From UBA2336 sp964419145 (GTDB lineage: Bacteria > Bacteroidota > Bacteroidia > Cytophagales > Cyclobacteriaceae), in assembly GCA_964419145.1 (NCBI GenBank), contig CAYQOM010000001.1:310001-374000 (forward strand): DNA of 64,000 nucleotides, given 5' to 3'. Made by a program: the position numbers and the translations under genes. This document shows positions 9,139-18,625 of this stretch, piece by piece. Position 1 is the first letter of the stretch; each line of letters begins with the position of its first letter. The notes under the pieces were generated by a model. The model was given only the letters and a program-made list of their open reading frames with translations, made no database searches and had not been told where the DNA came from.

Positions 9139-9182
9139 ACGTTCCGGCTTAAGCAAAGGCTTACTTTTTACACGAACGAACG

Positions 9183-10526
9183 TCACTCATCCAATATACC
9201 ACAATAATTGTAAGACGGATCAATACTGATGAACACATCCTGCCGGGCTTTATCGAACCACTTTTCAAGTGCCTGGTTCTGTTTTTGATTTAACGTGGCG
9301 TTTTGGATGCGCTGCCAATCGTCTTTCAGCGATGCCTGGTGAGGTGCCGTACGCGATTTATAATACAGAATACGAACGGCTTCTTTTCCAGTTTCGGTGC
9401 GGTACACCAACGGCTTGGAAATTTTACCAACCTCCATGGAGTCTATGGCAAAGAAAACCACTGGGTCAAGTTCATCAACCGCTATACGAGTTCCTCCGTC
9501 CGCATCAACAAAAAAACCTCCATTTCCCTTTGTCTCTACATCGTCCGAATGTTCTTTTGCTGCCTTTTGAAAAGTCATTTCATCTTTCTCAACAATTGCC
9601 CGGATGCTATCAAGAAAGTGCCTGGCTCTGTCCAAATCTTCTGCCGATGGCGTGGGCGACATCAGGATGTGGCGCGTGTTGTATTCATTACCCCTTCGCT
9701 CAATCAATTGAATGATGTGAAAACCGAAAGCCGTTTCTACCGGCATGGAGATTTCACCGGGTTTCATTTTGAAGGATGCCGCTTCATATTCGGGCACCAT
9801 CATACCACGACCAACAAATCCCATCTCACCGTTGTTTGATGTTACACTGGGGTCAGCAGAATACTTTCGTGCCAGTTCATTGAAGTTTTCTCCGCCTAAA
9901 ATCCGATCGCGGATTTCCATCAACTCACGCTTGGTAATCTCCTTCTGGCTTTCACTTACTTCGGCAATCTTTACAATTTGAGCAACTTCTGCTTCAGCTG
10001 AAAAGTAAGGCAAACTGTCTTTCGGTATGCGGTTGAAAAACTTTCGTACTTCATTGGGTGTAACCGCAATGTCCTTAGTGATTACATTCTGCATTTCATT
10101 CACCACCATTTGCTCGCGTATCTGATCGCGCAATTCTATTTGAATCTGCTCAAGCGTTTTACCGAATTTATTCTCCAGGTCAACCGGGGAGCCACCATAC
10201 TGCGCCAGGATCATTTCCATTCTGCGCCTGGTATTGGCATCCACGTCCGAATCGGCCACCACAACCGAATCAATTTCGGCCTTGGCCATCATCAGCTTGT
10301 TACGAAGCAGCATGGCCAAAAACTGGCAGCGCACTTCGGGCGAAGAGTTTCCGCCATTGGAAACATACTCCAGAAATGCCTTATCCAATTCAGATTTTAA
10401 CACAATGTAGTTGTCGACTTTTGCAATGATCTTATCCACTACAAAACCTGTTTCTTCATCTTGTGCCAAAGCTGAAGTACTGAAAAACAGTACCATCAAA
10501 ACTGTATAAATAAATTGCCGTCTCAC
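9183..10526 (-). CDS. SurA-like periplasmic peptidyl-prolyl isomerase/chaperone
   Basis: A 447-aa protein from a GTG at 10526, chosen because it directly precedes a clean signal peptide (hydrophobic core ending in STSALAQ) and lies 8 bases after the upstream stop. The longer ATG reading would overlap that gene. An N-terminal SurA-type helical region (about residues 30-140) is followed by two parvulin (PpiC) domains at about 145-250 and 255-360, each with the RHIL/QIVKIA-type strand and the F.E/GFHII pattern. It likely helps outer-membrane protein folding. It forms a run with two other foldases. Confidence 0.85.
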   Translation of the reverse strand: MRRQFIYTVLMVLFFSTSALAQDEETGFVVDKIIAKVDNYIVLKSELDKAFLEYVSNGGNSSPEVRCQFLAMLLRNKLMMAKAEIDSVVVADSDVDANTRRRMEMILAQYGGSPVDLENKFGKTLEQIQIELRDQIREQMVVNEMQNVITKDIAVTPNEVRKFFNRIPKDSLPYFSAEAEVAQIVKIAEVSESQKEITKRELMEIRDRILGGENFNELARKYSADPSVTSNNGEMGFVGRGMMVPEYEAASFKMKPGEISMPVETAFGFHIIQLIERRGNEYNTRHILMSPTPSAEDLDRARHFLDSIRAIVEKDEMTFQKAAKEHSDDVETKGNGGFFVDADGGTRIAVDELDPVVFFAIDSMEVGKISKPLVYRTETGKEAVRILYYKSRTAPHQASLKDDWQRIQNATLNQKQNQALEKWFDKARQDVFISIDPSYNYCGILDE

Positions 10527-10533
10527 TGTATCG

Positions 10534-11433
10534 TTACTTAATAATTTCAAATTCCTTTTCCAGTATCGCTGTGCTATAGATTTCATCTTCCAGTTGCTTA
10601 GCCAGTGCAACTTTGCGTTTGTTCAAAATAATGGTCCGTATATCATCCCGTACGAATTCCAACGGTGAAATATTGTCAGAAATGCGGTATTCTTTCACCC
10701 GAAGAAAATACAAATACGCATCATCTGATGTTTCATAGTACGGGTTTGCTTTTAAAAACTGGATTTTATTTGGAATCTCCACCAACGGAGAGTTCTTCAC
10801 CAATTCATCGAACACCATCCAGGTGGAGTCGACCAAATGATAGGCCGTTGAAAAACTCAGGCAATAGGATTTGAGCTCGTCCTGATCTTTTTCCTTGGTG
10901 GAGAAAATCAGGTCTTTGATCTTGTTGGTTCGTGGGGCAGTTTTTGGCACTTTAATAAATGTTGCCCTTACGATGTTCTGTTTAAGAATAAAGTTGTCAA
11001 GGTTATCCTTATAGTATTGCTCAATTTCGGGTGCGCTAATGGCGGTATCCAGGTTTTGCTTGATATAAAATGCCTGGTATTCGTAGGCAATCAGGCTATA
11101 GCGATAATCCAGAATTTTTCGTTCCACTTCAGCCTCATTGATGTCGATTTTTCGGGCTGCTTCCTGAAGCAACAGTTGCTTGCGAATCCAACTGTTAATA
11201 TAGGCCTCCATGCGCACCGTGCTGTCTTCTCGGGTAGCTCCGATGGGTACAATTCCCGCCAGTTCATCTTTGTATAAAAAAGCACGGTTTACGCGGGCAA
11301 CCGGTATGCGCTCAGGATCCTGCGTTGTGGTCTCTTTCTTAAATTGAATAAGATCACACCCACCCAGCAGTAGCATGCCCGCCACACTAAGACCGAACCA
11401 ACTTTTTATAAATATGTTGTTTCCCTTTCTCAT
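10534..11433 (-). CDS. SurA/PpiC-type chaperone lipoprotein without a clear catalytic domain
   Basis: About 299 aa from the ATG at 11433, which gives a signal sequence with a textbook lipobox (LLLGGC). The body looks like a SurA N-terminal helical chaperone domain (residue runs such as MEAYINSWIRKQLLLQEAARK and DDIRTIILNKRKVALAKQLE). No convincing parvulin domain with its conserved His and Phe residues is visible. It overlaps the 3' end of the upstream foldase by about 45 bases and is followed 7 bases later by the SurA-like gene, so all three are probably cotranscribed and work on outer-membrane or periplasmic clients. Confidence 0.75.
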   Translation of the reverse strand: MRKGNNIFIKSWFGLSVAGMLLLGGCDLIQFKKETTTQDPERIPVARVNRAFLYKDELAGIVPIGATREDSTVRMEAYINSWIRKQLLLQEAARKIDINEAEVERKILDYRYSLIAYEYQAFYIKQNLDTAISAPEIEQYYKDNLDNFILKQNIVRATFIKVPKTAPRTNKIKDLIFSTKEKDQDELKSYCLSFSTAYHLVDSTWMVFDELVKNSPLVEIPNKIQFLKANPYYETSDDAYLYFLRVKEYRISDNISPLEFVRDDIRTIILNKRKVALAKQLEDEIYSTAILEKEFEIIK

Positions 11434-13342
11434 TAATCTTAACCGTGTACTTCTTTTTAAGGTCATCAATCCACTTTTTCTCCAGGTAAGCCTGATAATC
11501 GGCTATTACCGAAGCCCGGGCCTCCTCAAAGGTCATAGGCCCTGGGGGTACGCGTTTCAAAATCCGCACAAGGTAATACATTCCATTGTTTTCTGCGGGG
11601 TGTAGACCCTCCGCCCAGGGTATTTTAGCCAATACGGGCCGGTCATCCTTTTGAAACACTCCAGTTTCCCTTCTGGCCTTCCTGGATTTTATCAATTCTT
11701 CAATTGCGGCCGAATCGGATATGGCAAGGGCTTGTTTAATCAGTTCCAACGGCTCTGCTGAAGTCGCTGAATACAAATCAGCTGAAACGCGTTCTTCGGC
11801 TACGTATTTACCTGCATGCGCATCAAAATAGTTGCGCTGACCGATGGAGTCTTCGCTGGCTTTATTCCATACTTCTCTTTCCATTATGTCGAACAAGAGA
11901 ATGCCCTCGTAATATTCGCGCAATAAAAATTCGTAATCCGGATTGGCACGTACCAGTTGTTCTTCATACGATTGGTTGATTTCCGATTCCACAAATAAAT
12001 CGTATAACTGACCGATATACTGTTGTGGTGTAGTTTGTGTTGCGCGCTGTTGCTGATTGACATAGGTTACAAACTTCGCTGCTGAAACCGGACTGGATTT
12101 CAGGCTGAAAAGGGTTTCATTTCCGGTCCATGCGGTAGTACTCCATTTTCCTTTGGTTAATGATGTATCGGCTCGAGCAAAAATTTTTGTTTTCACATCC
12201 ACATTTTCCTTAAACGTCATTTCCTTTTTCAATCGCTCCACCAATGCCTTACGCGAGACCTGTACGCGTTCATCGCGCTGCACGCGGGTCTTTAGCGATG
12301 CTGATAATTCTTCAAATGAGGGTAACGGAATTTTTTTCTCCAGTCGCACAATGTGCCACCCGAAAGCTGTTTTAAACGGATCGGAAATTTCGCCTGGGGT
12401 CTGCATGGAAAATGCTACGGCATCAAACTCCGGTGCGGCATTCATGGCCCCTACGCCAAACGGACGTAAACGACCTCCATTGTTTTTTGAGTTACCATCT
12501 TCAGAATATTGACTGCACAATTCTTCCCAAGAAATACCACCTTTCACTTGATCATAAATTTCAAAAATTAAATTTCGCGATGCGGTTTCATCACGATCAC
12601 CACCGGTGCGAATCATAATGTGCGACACTTCCACTTCACCACGTGCCGGCTTTCTATCTTCAACTTTTACCAGGTGATATCCAAAACGCGTGCGCACCGG
12701 GCCCACTACATCGCCCGGCTTACCCGTATAGGCAGCCGACTCAAACGGATATACCATTTGCATGGCCGTGAAATAGCCGAGGCTACCTTTGTTGGTTCGT
12801 GCTGATGGATCTTCGGAAAGGCTGGCAGCCAGCGTGCCAAAATCTTCACCTTTCACTATGCGGTCTTTAATTTCTTTAATGCGATTAAATGCCTTCAACG
12901 TATCTTCCGGTGATGCATCTGGCCCCACATTGATAAGAATGTGCGAAGCTTTTACTTCCTCCTTTAACCGGTTGTAGGTCATGAGCACCAAACTATCCAG
13001 CATTTTGCCTTCGGGCAGATAAGGCCTGCGTAACTCGTCTTTATACGTGCTGAATTCTTTTACAAATGTTTGGGTCGTGTCGTACCCGCGTGTACGCGCT
13101 TCTTCCACCTTGAGTTTAAAATTCACAAACAGATCCAGGTATTCATCAACCTTGGCGCGCGAATAAAACTCGGGTTGATTCTGATGATTTTTGTTGTAGA
13201 GGTAGATAAACTCCTCTACAGGCACCGCTCTGTTATTTACAGAAAATAAAACCAGTGGCTTTTGCACTTTGCTTTTTTTCTGAGCCAGTACTGGCAGTAA
13301 TAAAAAAACGGAAAGAACTGTTACAACACTTCTCAGGGACAT
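11387..13342 (-). CDS. large periplasmic PpiC-type peptidyl-prolyl isomerase
   Basis: A 651-aa secreted protein; the signal peptide ends near FLLLPVLAQ. Two parvulin domains lie at about residues 125-225 (KASHILINVG ... GYHLVKVEDR) and 230-335 (EVSHIMIRTG ... GWHIVRLEKK). A long C-terminal helical region of about 300 residues follows. The family accelerates prolyl isomerisation and chaperones outer-membrane proteins. It opens a three-gene foldase run, with the next gene overlapping. It begins 16 bases after the anti-sigma-type kinase gene on the same strand. Confidence 0.88.
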   Translation of the reverse strand: MSLRSVVTVLSVFLLLPVLAQKKSKVQKPLVLFSVNNRAVPVEEFIYLYNKNHQNQPEFYSRAKVDEYLDLFVNFKLKVEEARTRGYDTTQTFVKEFSTYKDELRRPYLPEGKMLDSLVLMTYNRLKEEVKASHILINVGPDASPEDTLKAFNRIKEIKDRIVKGEDFGTLAASLSEDPSARTNKGSLGYFTAMQMVYPFESAAYTGKPGDVVGPVRTRFGYHLVKVEDRKPARGEVEVSHIMIRTGGDRDETASRNLIFEIYDQVKGGISWEELCSQYSEDGNSKNNGGRLRPFGVGAMNAAPEFDAVAFSMQTPGEISDPFKTAFGWHIVRLEKKIPLPSFEELSASLKTRVQRDERVQVSRKALVERLKKEMTFKENVDVKTKIFARADTSLTKGKWSTTAWTGNETLFSLKSSPVSAAKFVTYVNQQQRATQTTPQQYIGQLYDLFVESEINQSYEEQLVRANPDYEFLLREYYEGILLFDIMEREVWNKASEDSIGQRNYFDAHAGKYVAEERVSADLYSATSAEPLELIKQALAISDSAAIEELIKSRKARRETGVFQKDDRPVLAKIPWAEGLHPAENNGMYYLVRILKRVPPGPMTFEEARASVIADYQAYLEKKWIDDLKKKYTVKINEKGKQHIYKKLVRS

Positions 13343-13358
13343 AACGAATAACTATGGA

Positions 13359-13778
13359 TTATTTGAACTGAACTTTCTTGGACAAACGACAAATATTTTT
13401 TCCATCGGCCTGTTCGTACTCAATGCGATCCATGATGGACTTTACCAACCGGATGCCCAGGCCACCTTTTCTTTTTTCGTGAATGATGTTGCCCAGATCG
13501 GGCTCATGAAAACGGTTTATATCGAATACGGAGCCATCGTCAATAATTTCAAATACCAACGGCTCACCTTTATCGGCAATAACATGAAGCTCAAACATTT
13601 CATCCGGATTGCAATGATGGGCATGGATCATCAGGTTGGAACACATTTCATCAATGGCCAGCACCACTTCACTGATGTCCAGATCAGACACGCCATGCTT
13701 TGTCAGCGACACGCGCACAAAATCCCTTACCCCTTTCAGGTTCTCAATACTGCATCCAACTTTATACACGTACTTCAT
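13359..13778 (-). CDS. RsbW-like anti-sigma regulatory factor (ATP-binding kinase)
   Basis: A 139-aa GHKL-fold protein of the serine kinase/anti-sigma type. The N box lies in VLAIDEMCSNLMIHAH, the G1 region in EIIDDGSVFD, and the GGLGIRLVKSIMD segment is the ATP lid. In this family the protein phosphorylates a STAS antagonist and otherwise sequesters a sigma factor or another target. Its start overlaps the stop of the STAS gene by 4 bases (ATGA), so the pair is translationally coupled. No sigma-factor gene is adjacent, so the target is unknown. Confidence 0.88.
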   Translation of the reverse strand: MKYVYKVGCSIENLKGVRDFVRVSLTKHGVSDLDISEVVLAIDEMCSNLMIHAHHCNPDEMFELHVIADKGEPLVFEIIDDGSVFDINRFHEPDLGNIIHEKRKGGLGIRLVKSIMDRIEYEQADGKNICRLSKKVQFK

Positions 13779-14113
13779 GACACCTTTCGCTTAGCCTCAT
13801 CCTTCGTCTGCACAATGGTGAGTAACTCACTCAAGCCCAATATCTCAAACGTATTCAACACCTTATCGTTCATCGCAAACAACACCATTTGAATGCTCTT
13901 ATCGCTAAATTCTTCTATGTATGACATGAATACGCCCAAACCTGCTGAGGAAATGTATTCCAGGGCGCTGCAATCGATCAGGATTTTAGTGAAGCCTTCC
14001 CCCACGCTTTTCGCGATGGTCAAATCCAATTCAATGGATGAACTGGCGTCAATTTCACCGATGGGGACAATAATGTCGGCTCCTTCTTCCTGAATTCTTT
14101 TAATCTGAACCAT
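13775..14113 (-). CDS. STAS-domain anti-anti-sigma factor (RsbV-like)
   Basis: A 112-aa single STAS domain. The phosphorylatable serine is in the motif CSALEYISSAGLGVF, matching the SpoIIAA/RsbV regulatory site. When dephosphorylated, such proteins bind the RsbW-like kinase and release its target. It lies between the kinase (overlapping) and the SpoIIE-type phosphatase (50 bases upstream, same strand), which together form a complete partner-switching module. Confidence 0.9.
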   Translation of the reverse strand: MVQIKRIQEEGADIIVPIGEIDASSSIELDLTIAKSVGEGFTKILIDCSALEYISSAGLGVFMSYIEEFSDKSIQMVLFAMNDKVLNTFEILGLSELLTIVQTKDEAKRKVS

Positions 14114-14163
14114 GTCTTTAACGTTTATTATTCATTTTAGTTCCATTCACCATGATGCACGCG

Positions 14164-16224
14164 TTACCTGAATTTCACAATCATCGTGGTGTAGTCGTCA
14201 TTAATATTTTCCGTTCCGGTAAATTCATACAAGCGGTTAATCAGGTGTTCCTGTATTTCACGTGCTGAGCGATCTTTCACTTCCAGCAGCGTTTCCAGTA
14301 AGCGATCATAACCATACTCATCGCCCTTCGAATTTTTTGCTTCAGTTATCCCATCGGTATACAGCACCATAATATCGTTGGGTTGATAGCCAAACGCATG
14401 TGCTTCAATAAATTTTGCGTAGCCTTTGTTTCGCACCATACCCAACGCAACGCCCTTGTCTTTCAAATACTCGGCTGTACTGCGCGAGGCACTGAAATAC
14501 AACACGGGGCAATGGCCGGCACGGGAATAGTTAACCTTCTTCTCTTCAGTATTGATGATGAAAAACGTAGCCGAGATAAATGAACCGCGTTCCAGGCAGT
14601 TTGCCAGCGCCTGGTTTGACCGGATCATGAATTCTTCAGGCTTTATGCAGTTCTGCGCCAGGCTGTGGAAAATTCCCTTCATTTGCGACATGTGAAAAGC
14701 GGCCGTTGTTCCTTTTCCGGATACGTCTGCTACAATCAAGGCCGACTGCGTATCACTTGTGCGCAAGGTGTCATAATAATCGCCCCCTACTTCATCGGCC
14801 GATTCAGAGAAAGCGGCTAACTCAAAATCATCATGTCGATCCAACACCTGCGGCAGCAAACTTTTCTGTACTGTCTTCGCGATTTTTAATTCCTCTTTAT
14901 AACGTTCGCTTTGCAGCGCTTCTTCCAGCAAGCGGAAGTTCTCGATAGAGATACCGGCCTGGTTGGCAAACGTGGAAACGATCTTGGTCATTTCTCTATT
15001 AAAACCATCAGCCAGTTCTTTCAGCAGTGCGAGTGTACCAATGTTTTCTCCTTTAACATAAATTGGAAAAGCGAGAATGGAGCGAAAACGCGACCCGCGT
15101 AACGAACCCAAATGCTTTGAAAGATTTTTAGTCTTATCCTGGCTCTGATCGAGGATTCCTGTAACATGTTCCTTTCGTAAATGAACAATAATTTCATTCG
15201 CCTCCTTCTCAGAAATGTGATAGGTGAATAACCGGTGATCATGATCGTTGTTCTTAATCTCCAGCCAGGCCGCATCAGCAAACACGGTGCTCACCGAAGT
15301 TTCCAATAAGATGTTGTACACACTTTCTTCACTCTGCTCGGTTTGAATGGATTGACTGATACGCTGAAAGTTTACTACTTCTTCCAGCTTCTGTTCGAAT
15401 ACGGAAGTGGTGGGCAGGTTGAATAAAATTACCAGGAAGGAAAAGATGCTGTATACAGCAACAAAAATGAAGAGCGATTGAAAAAAGATATGCGACCGGT
15501 GATCCACAAATCCACGGGCCTCCCCAAATGCAGTGATGGCTTGTGAGTTGGCGGTATAGAACAGGTACATCACATAAAAAATGGCAAGCAGCAATAACAA
15601 CAGGCTCGTCCACTTTTGCCTGAAGTTGAGGTAAGCCACCCATTTCATGTTGGCTGATAGAATCAATCCGGTAACGATCAACACGCCCAACAATACATTG
15701 TACACCCAATCGGCATCGGGTAACTCCAGGCTGTTGTACACGAGGGCAACCATCAATCCGGTCTCAAAGAAATTCCAAAGGCGCAGCAGCCACTTGGATT
15801 TTTGATACAGGATCAAACGCTTCCATACGGTGTAGGAAGCCATCAAAAATCCCGAAATCAAACCGAGGCTGATGATGTAGTTAGCCTCTACATAAATGAA
15901 TAGGTTGGTGAGTTTGGCGGTGCCCGGTAAATAATCAATTAACCGGAACAACAAGGAGATAACAGTGACCACCAAACCCGTGGCAAACACCCGCCACAAC
16001 AAGTCAACAAAGTTGAGTTGCTCATCGCGATCGATGCGGAACTTGTAGAAATAATAAAGTGAAACCAGAAAGATGTTGAAGAGCACACCAGGCAGCCAGG
16101 TAGGTAAATCGGGCTCCAGGTTGCTGCGTACGCTAAACACCACCGACAAGTCAACAAACAGCAAGGCCACCCAGGTAATACCTGCTATTAAAAACAGCAA
16201 ACGGGTTAAGGCCTTCAGGCGCAT
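14164..16224 (-). CDS. membrane-bound GAF-SpoIIE serine phosphatase (RsbU-like)
   Basis: A 686-aa protein with about seven to eight transmembrane segments in residues 1-270, a GAF domain at about 290-435, a short coiled linker, and a PP2C-type SpoIIE phosphatase domain at about 460-686. Metal-binding motifs ESADEVGGDYYD, IVADVSGKG, YSRAGHCP and LYTDGITEAKN are intact. It should dephosphorylate the adjacent STAS protein in response to a signal sensed by the membrane or GAF domain, driving the partner switch. Confidence 0.9.
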   Translation of the reverse strand: MRLKALTRLLFLIAGITWVALLFVDLSVVFSVRSNLEPDLPTWLPGVLFNIFLVSLYYFYKFRIDRDEQLNFVDLLWRVFATGLVVTVISLLFRLIDYLPGTAKLTNLFIYVEANYIISLGLISGFLMASYTVWKRLILYQKSKWLLRLWNFFETGLMVALVYNSLELPDADWVYNVLLGVLIVTGLILSANMKWVAYLNFRQKWTSLLLLLLAIFYVMYLFYTANSQAITAFGEARGFVDHRSHIFFQSLFIFVAVYSIFSFLVILFNLPTTSVFEQKLEEVVNFQRISQSIQTEQSEESVYNILLETSVSTVFADAAWLEIKNNDHDHRLFTYHISEKEANEIIVHLRKEHVTGILDQSQDKTKNLSKHLGSLRGSRFRSILAFPIYVKGENIGTLALLKELADGFNREMTKIVSTFANQAGISIENFRLLEEALQSERYKEELKIAKTVQKSLLPQVLDRHDDFELAAFSESADEVGGDYYDTLRTSDTQSALIVADVSGKGTTAAFHMSQMKGIFHSLAQNCIKPEEFMIRSNQALANCLERGSFISATFFIINTEEKKVNYSRAGHCPVLYFSASRSTAEYLKDKGVALGMVRNKGYAKFIEAHAFGYQPNDIMVLYTDGITEAKNSKGDEYGYDRLLETLLEVKDRSAREIQEHLINRLYEFTGTENINDDYTTMIVKFR

Positions 16225-16276
16225 GGAATCAATCTATAAAAGTTCGCGTCTATAGGGTTGAGGCTTGGGTAGTAAA

Positions 16277-16305
16277 GCAAAAGGCCAATCTGGTAATGAT
16301 TGGCC
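16277..16305 (-). terminator. rho-independent terminator after guaB
   Basis: On the minus strand GGCCAATC, a 7-base loop and GATTGGCC form a perfect 8-bp stem followed by TTTTG. It lies about 45 bases past the guaB stop and before the phosphatase gene. Confidence 0.75.
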
Positions 16306-16350
16306 CTGCAATTATAGCGAAATTTGACTGATTTCAGCCCTTTCCCTGTG

Positions 16351-17823
16351 CTACTTACGGCTATAATTCGGAGCTTCGCGGGTAATGGTTACGTCATGCG
16401 GATGGCTTTCTATAAACCCGGCACTGGTAATTTTAACAAAGCGTGCCTTTTTTAAAGCCTCTATGTTTTTGGCTCCGCAATAGCCCATTCCGGCCCGAAG
16501 GCCACCCATCATCTGGTACAAGACTTCGGAAACCCGGCCTTTGAATGGAACCCGACCTGAGATCCCTTCCGGAACAAGTTTTTTAATATCGTCTTCTACG
16601 TCCTGGAAATAACGGTCTTTAGAGCCGTCTTCCATGGCCTCAATAGAACCCATGCCGCGGTAGCTCTTGAACTTCCGTCCCTCATAAATAATTACATCTC
16701 CGGGTGCCTCCTCGGTTCCAGCCAGCATGGATCCGATCATCACGCTATCAGCTCCAGCCGCGATTGCTTTTACCATGTCGCCCGAGAAGCGGATGCCCCC
16801 ATCGGCAATTACAGGAATACCTGAACCCTTTAATGCATTGGCAGCCTCATACACAGCCGACAACTGCGGCAAGCCTACACCGGCCACCACGCGGGTAGTA
16901 CATATGCTTCCCGGGCCCACACCAACTTTCACCGCGTCAGCACCGGCTTTGGCCAGCGCTTTTGCTCCTTCACCGGTGGCCACATTGCCCACAACAATAT
17001 CTAATTCAGGGTATTTTCGTTTCACGCGTTTGGCGGCTTCCAAAACACCTTTAGAGTGGCCGTGAGCAGTGTCAATGGTGATTACATCAACACCCGAGTT
17101 CTTTAAGGCATCCACGCGGTCCAGAATATCGGGGGTAACCCCAACAGCAGCGCCTACGCGAAGTCTACCGAATTTATCCTGACAAGCATTGGGTTTGTTT
17201 TTCTTCTTTTGAATATCGCGGAACGTGATCAAGCCGGTTAACCTGCCTTTTTTATTGACGATCGGGAGTTTTTCAATCTTGTACTGCTGTAAGATGGTTT
17301 CTGCTTTCTCCAAGGTAATGTTCTCTGTGGCGGTAATCAGGTTCTCCCGGGTCATAATCTTTTCTACCGGTACACTCAGGTCTTTTTGAAAACGCAGGTC
17401 GCGGTTGGTGATAATGCCCAACAGTTTTCCGTTGCTGTCAATTACCGGTATGCCTCCAATCTTAAACTCACGCATGATGTTTTCTGCATCCTGAACGGTA
17501 GAGTTCACACTCAACGTAACCGGATCGAGTATCATTCCGCTTTGTGAACGCTTTACCTTGCGTACCTGCTCGGCCTGCTCGTCAATGCGCATATTCTTGT
17601 GAATGAAGCCCAGCCCTCCTTCAAGGGCCATACTGATGGCTAATTCAGCCTCCGTTACCGTATCCATGGCTGCCGAAACAATGGGTATGTTCAGGCGTAT
17701 GTTACGGGTAAGTTTGCTGCTGATGTTGGTTTCGCGGGGAAGAACCTCGGAATATGCCGGTACCAGCAGTACATCGTCATACGTGAGGGCTTCAAAAAGG
17801 AACTTGGAATTTTTAGGAGGCAT
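16351..17823 (-). CDS. guaB: inosine-5'-monophosphate dehydrogenase
   Basis: A 490-aa IMPDH that oxidises IMP to XMP with NAD, the committed step of GMP synthesis. The TIM barrel begins with LTYDDVLLVPAYSEVLP. Two CBS domains interrupt it at about residues 95-210. The active-site loop GPGSICTTRVV carries the catalytic cysteine, and the flap region YRGMGSIEAM follows. Length and motifs are standard. It has its own consensus promoter and a strong terminator, so it appears monocistronic. Confidence 0.96.
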   Translation of the reverse strand: MPPKNSKFLFEALTYDDVLLVPAYSEVLPRETNISSKLTRNIRLNIPIVSAAMDTVTEAELAISMALEGGLGFIHKNMRIDEQAEQVRKVKRSQSGMILDPVTLSVNSTVQDAENIMREFKIGGIPVIDSNGKLLGIITNRDLRFQKDLSVPVEKIMTRENLITATENITLEKAETILQQYKIEKLPIVNKKGRLTGLITFRDIQKKKNKPNACQDKFGRLRVGAAVGVTPDILDRVDALKNSGVDVITIDTAHGHSKGVLEAAKRVKRKYPELDIVVGNVATGEGAKALAKAGADAVKVGVGPGSICTTRVVAGVGLPQLSAVYEAANALKGSGIPVIADGGIRFSGDMVKAIAAGADSVMIGSMLAGTEEAPGDVIIYEGRKFKSYRGMGSIEAMEDGSKDRYFQDVEDDIKKLVPEGISGRVPFKGRVSEVLYQMMGGLRAGMGYCGAKNIEALKKARFVKITSAGFIESHPHDVTITREAPNYSRK

Positions 17824-17855
17824 GGCAAATAATTTACGATCTATTATTTGCCGGG

Positions 17856-17885
17856 CAAAGGTAGCCTAATTTGCTGATTTCCCAA
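17856..17885 (-). promoter_or_regulatory. guaB promoter (TTG-N19-TACCTTTG)
   Basis: On the minus strand a TTG, exactly 19 bases, then TACCTTTG match the Bacteroidota vegetative promoter consensus. The -7 box is about 33 bases before the guaB ATG. Confidence 0.7.
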
Positions 17886-17938
17886 TAAGCCAATTACCAA
17901 TTATGGTCTTACCTTTACAATAACTAATTTTTTAAGCT

Positions 17939-18622
17939 ATGTACCGTACCATCTACCTATTGGTTTTACTGTTGCTCTGTTCTTCTGCCCTTGCGCAAGT
18001 GCAGACTGGCAAAGCCTCTTTTTATGCCGACAAGTTTGAAGGCCGACCTACCGCAAGCGGAGAAAAATACCGCCACAACAAATTGACTGCGGCTCACAAA
18101 ACACTGCCATTTGGCACCAAAGTGAAGGTGACAAACCTGGATAACAATAAAACGGTTGAGGTGGTCATCAACGACCGCGGACCTTATGTTGATGGTCGCA
18201 TCATCGACTTGTCAAAATCTGCCGCTGAACAACTGGGTTTTATAAACCAGGGCCTGGCTGAGGTAAAAATGGAGATTATTGACCCGGGTGATGGAAAAAA
18301 AAGTGATCCACTAAAACCTATCGGTCAGGTATCTGTTGATGAAAAAGAGTTTTATGATTTTGAAGTAGGTAGGTTGAAGCCTTCCGGTTTTGGTGTGCAA
18401 ATCGGAACCTATCAGGAACTGGTAAACCTGATACGCCTGGCCGATAACCTGAAGAGTTCTTATCAAAAAAAAGTGACCGTGCAGGTAAAAATTTTAAATG
18501 GCATAAAATACTATGCACTGATACTGGGTCAGTTTCCGAATCGGGGCAAGGCAGAACACTTTAAAGCCGAGCTTCAAAAAAAATTTCCGGATGCATTTAT
18601 TGTTGAATTCAGTCGCCTGTAG
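17939..18622 (+). CDS. RlpA-like septal lytic transglycosylase with SPOR domain
   Basis: A 227-aa exported protein (signal peptide ending CSSALAQ). Residues about 22-110 form the double-psi beta-barrel of RlpA: GKASFYADKFEGRPTASGEKY, then the conserved TAAHKTLPFGTKVKVTN and VINDRGPYVDGRIIDLS. A SPOR domain at about 145-225 should bind denuded septal peptidoglycan. The family cleaves naked glycan strands during cell separation. The Crp-type regulator starts 3 bases after its stop. Confidence 0.88.
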   Translation: MYRTIYLLVLLLLCSSALAQVQTGKASFYADKFEGRPTASGEKYRHNKLTAAHKTLPFGTKVKVTNLDNNKTVEVVINDRGPYVDGRIIDLSKSAAEQLGFINQGLAEVKMEIIDPGDGKKSDPLKPIGQVSVDEKEFYDFEVGRLKPSGFGVQIGTYQELVNLIRLADNLKSSYQKKVTVQVKILNGIKYYALILGQFPNRGKAEHFKAELQKKFPDAFIVEFSRL

Positions 18623-18625
18623 TTC

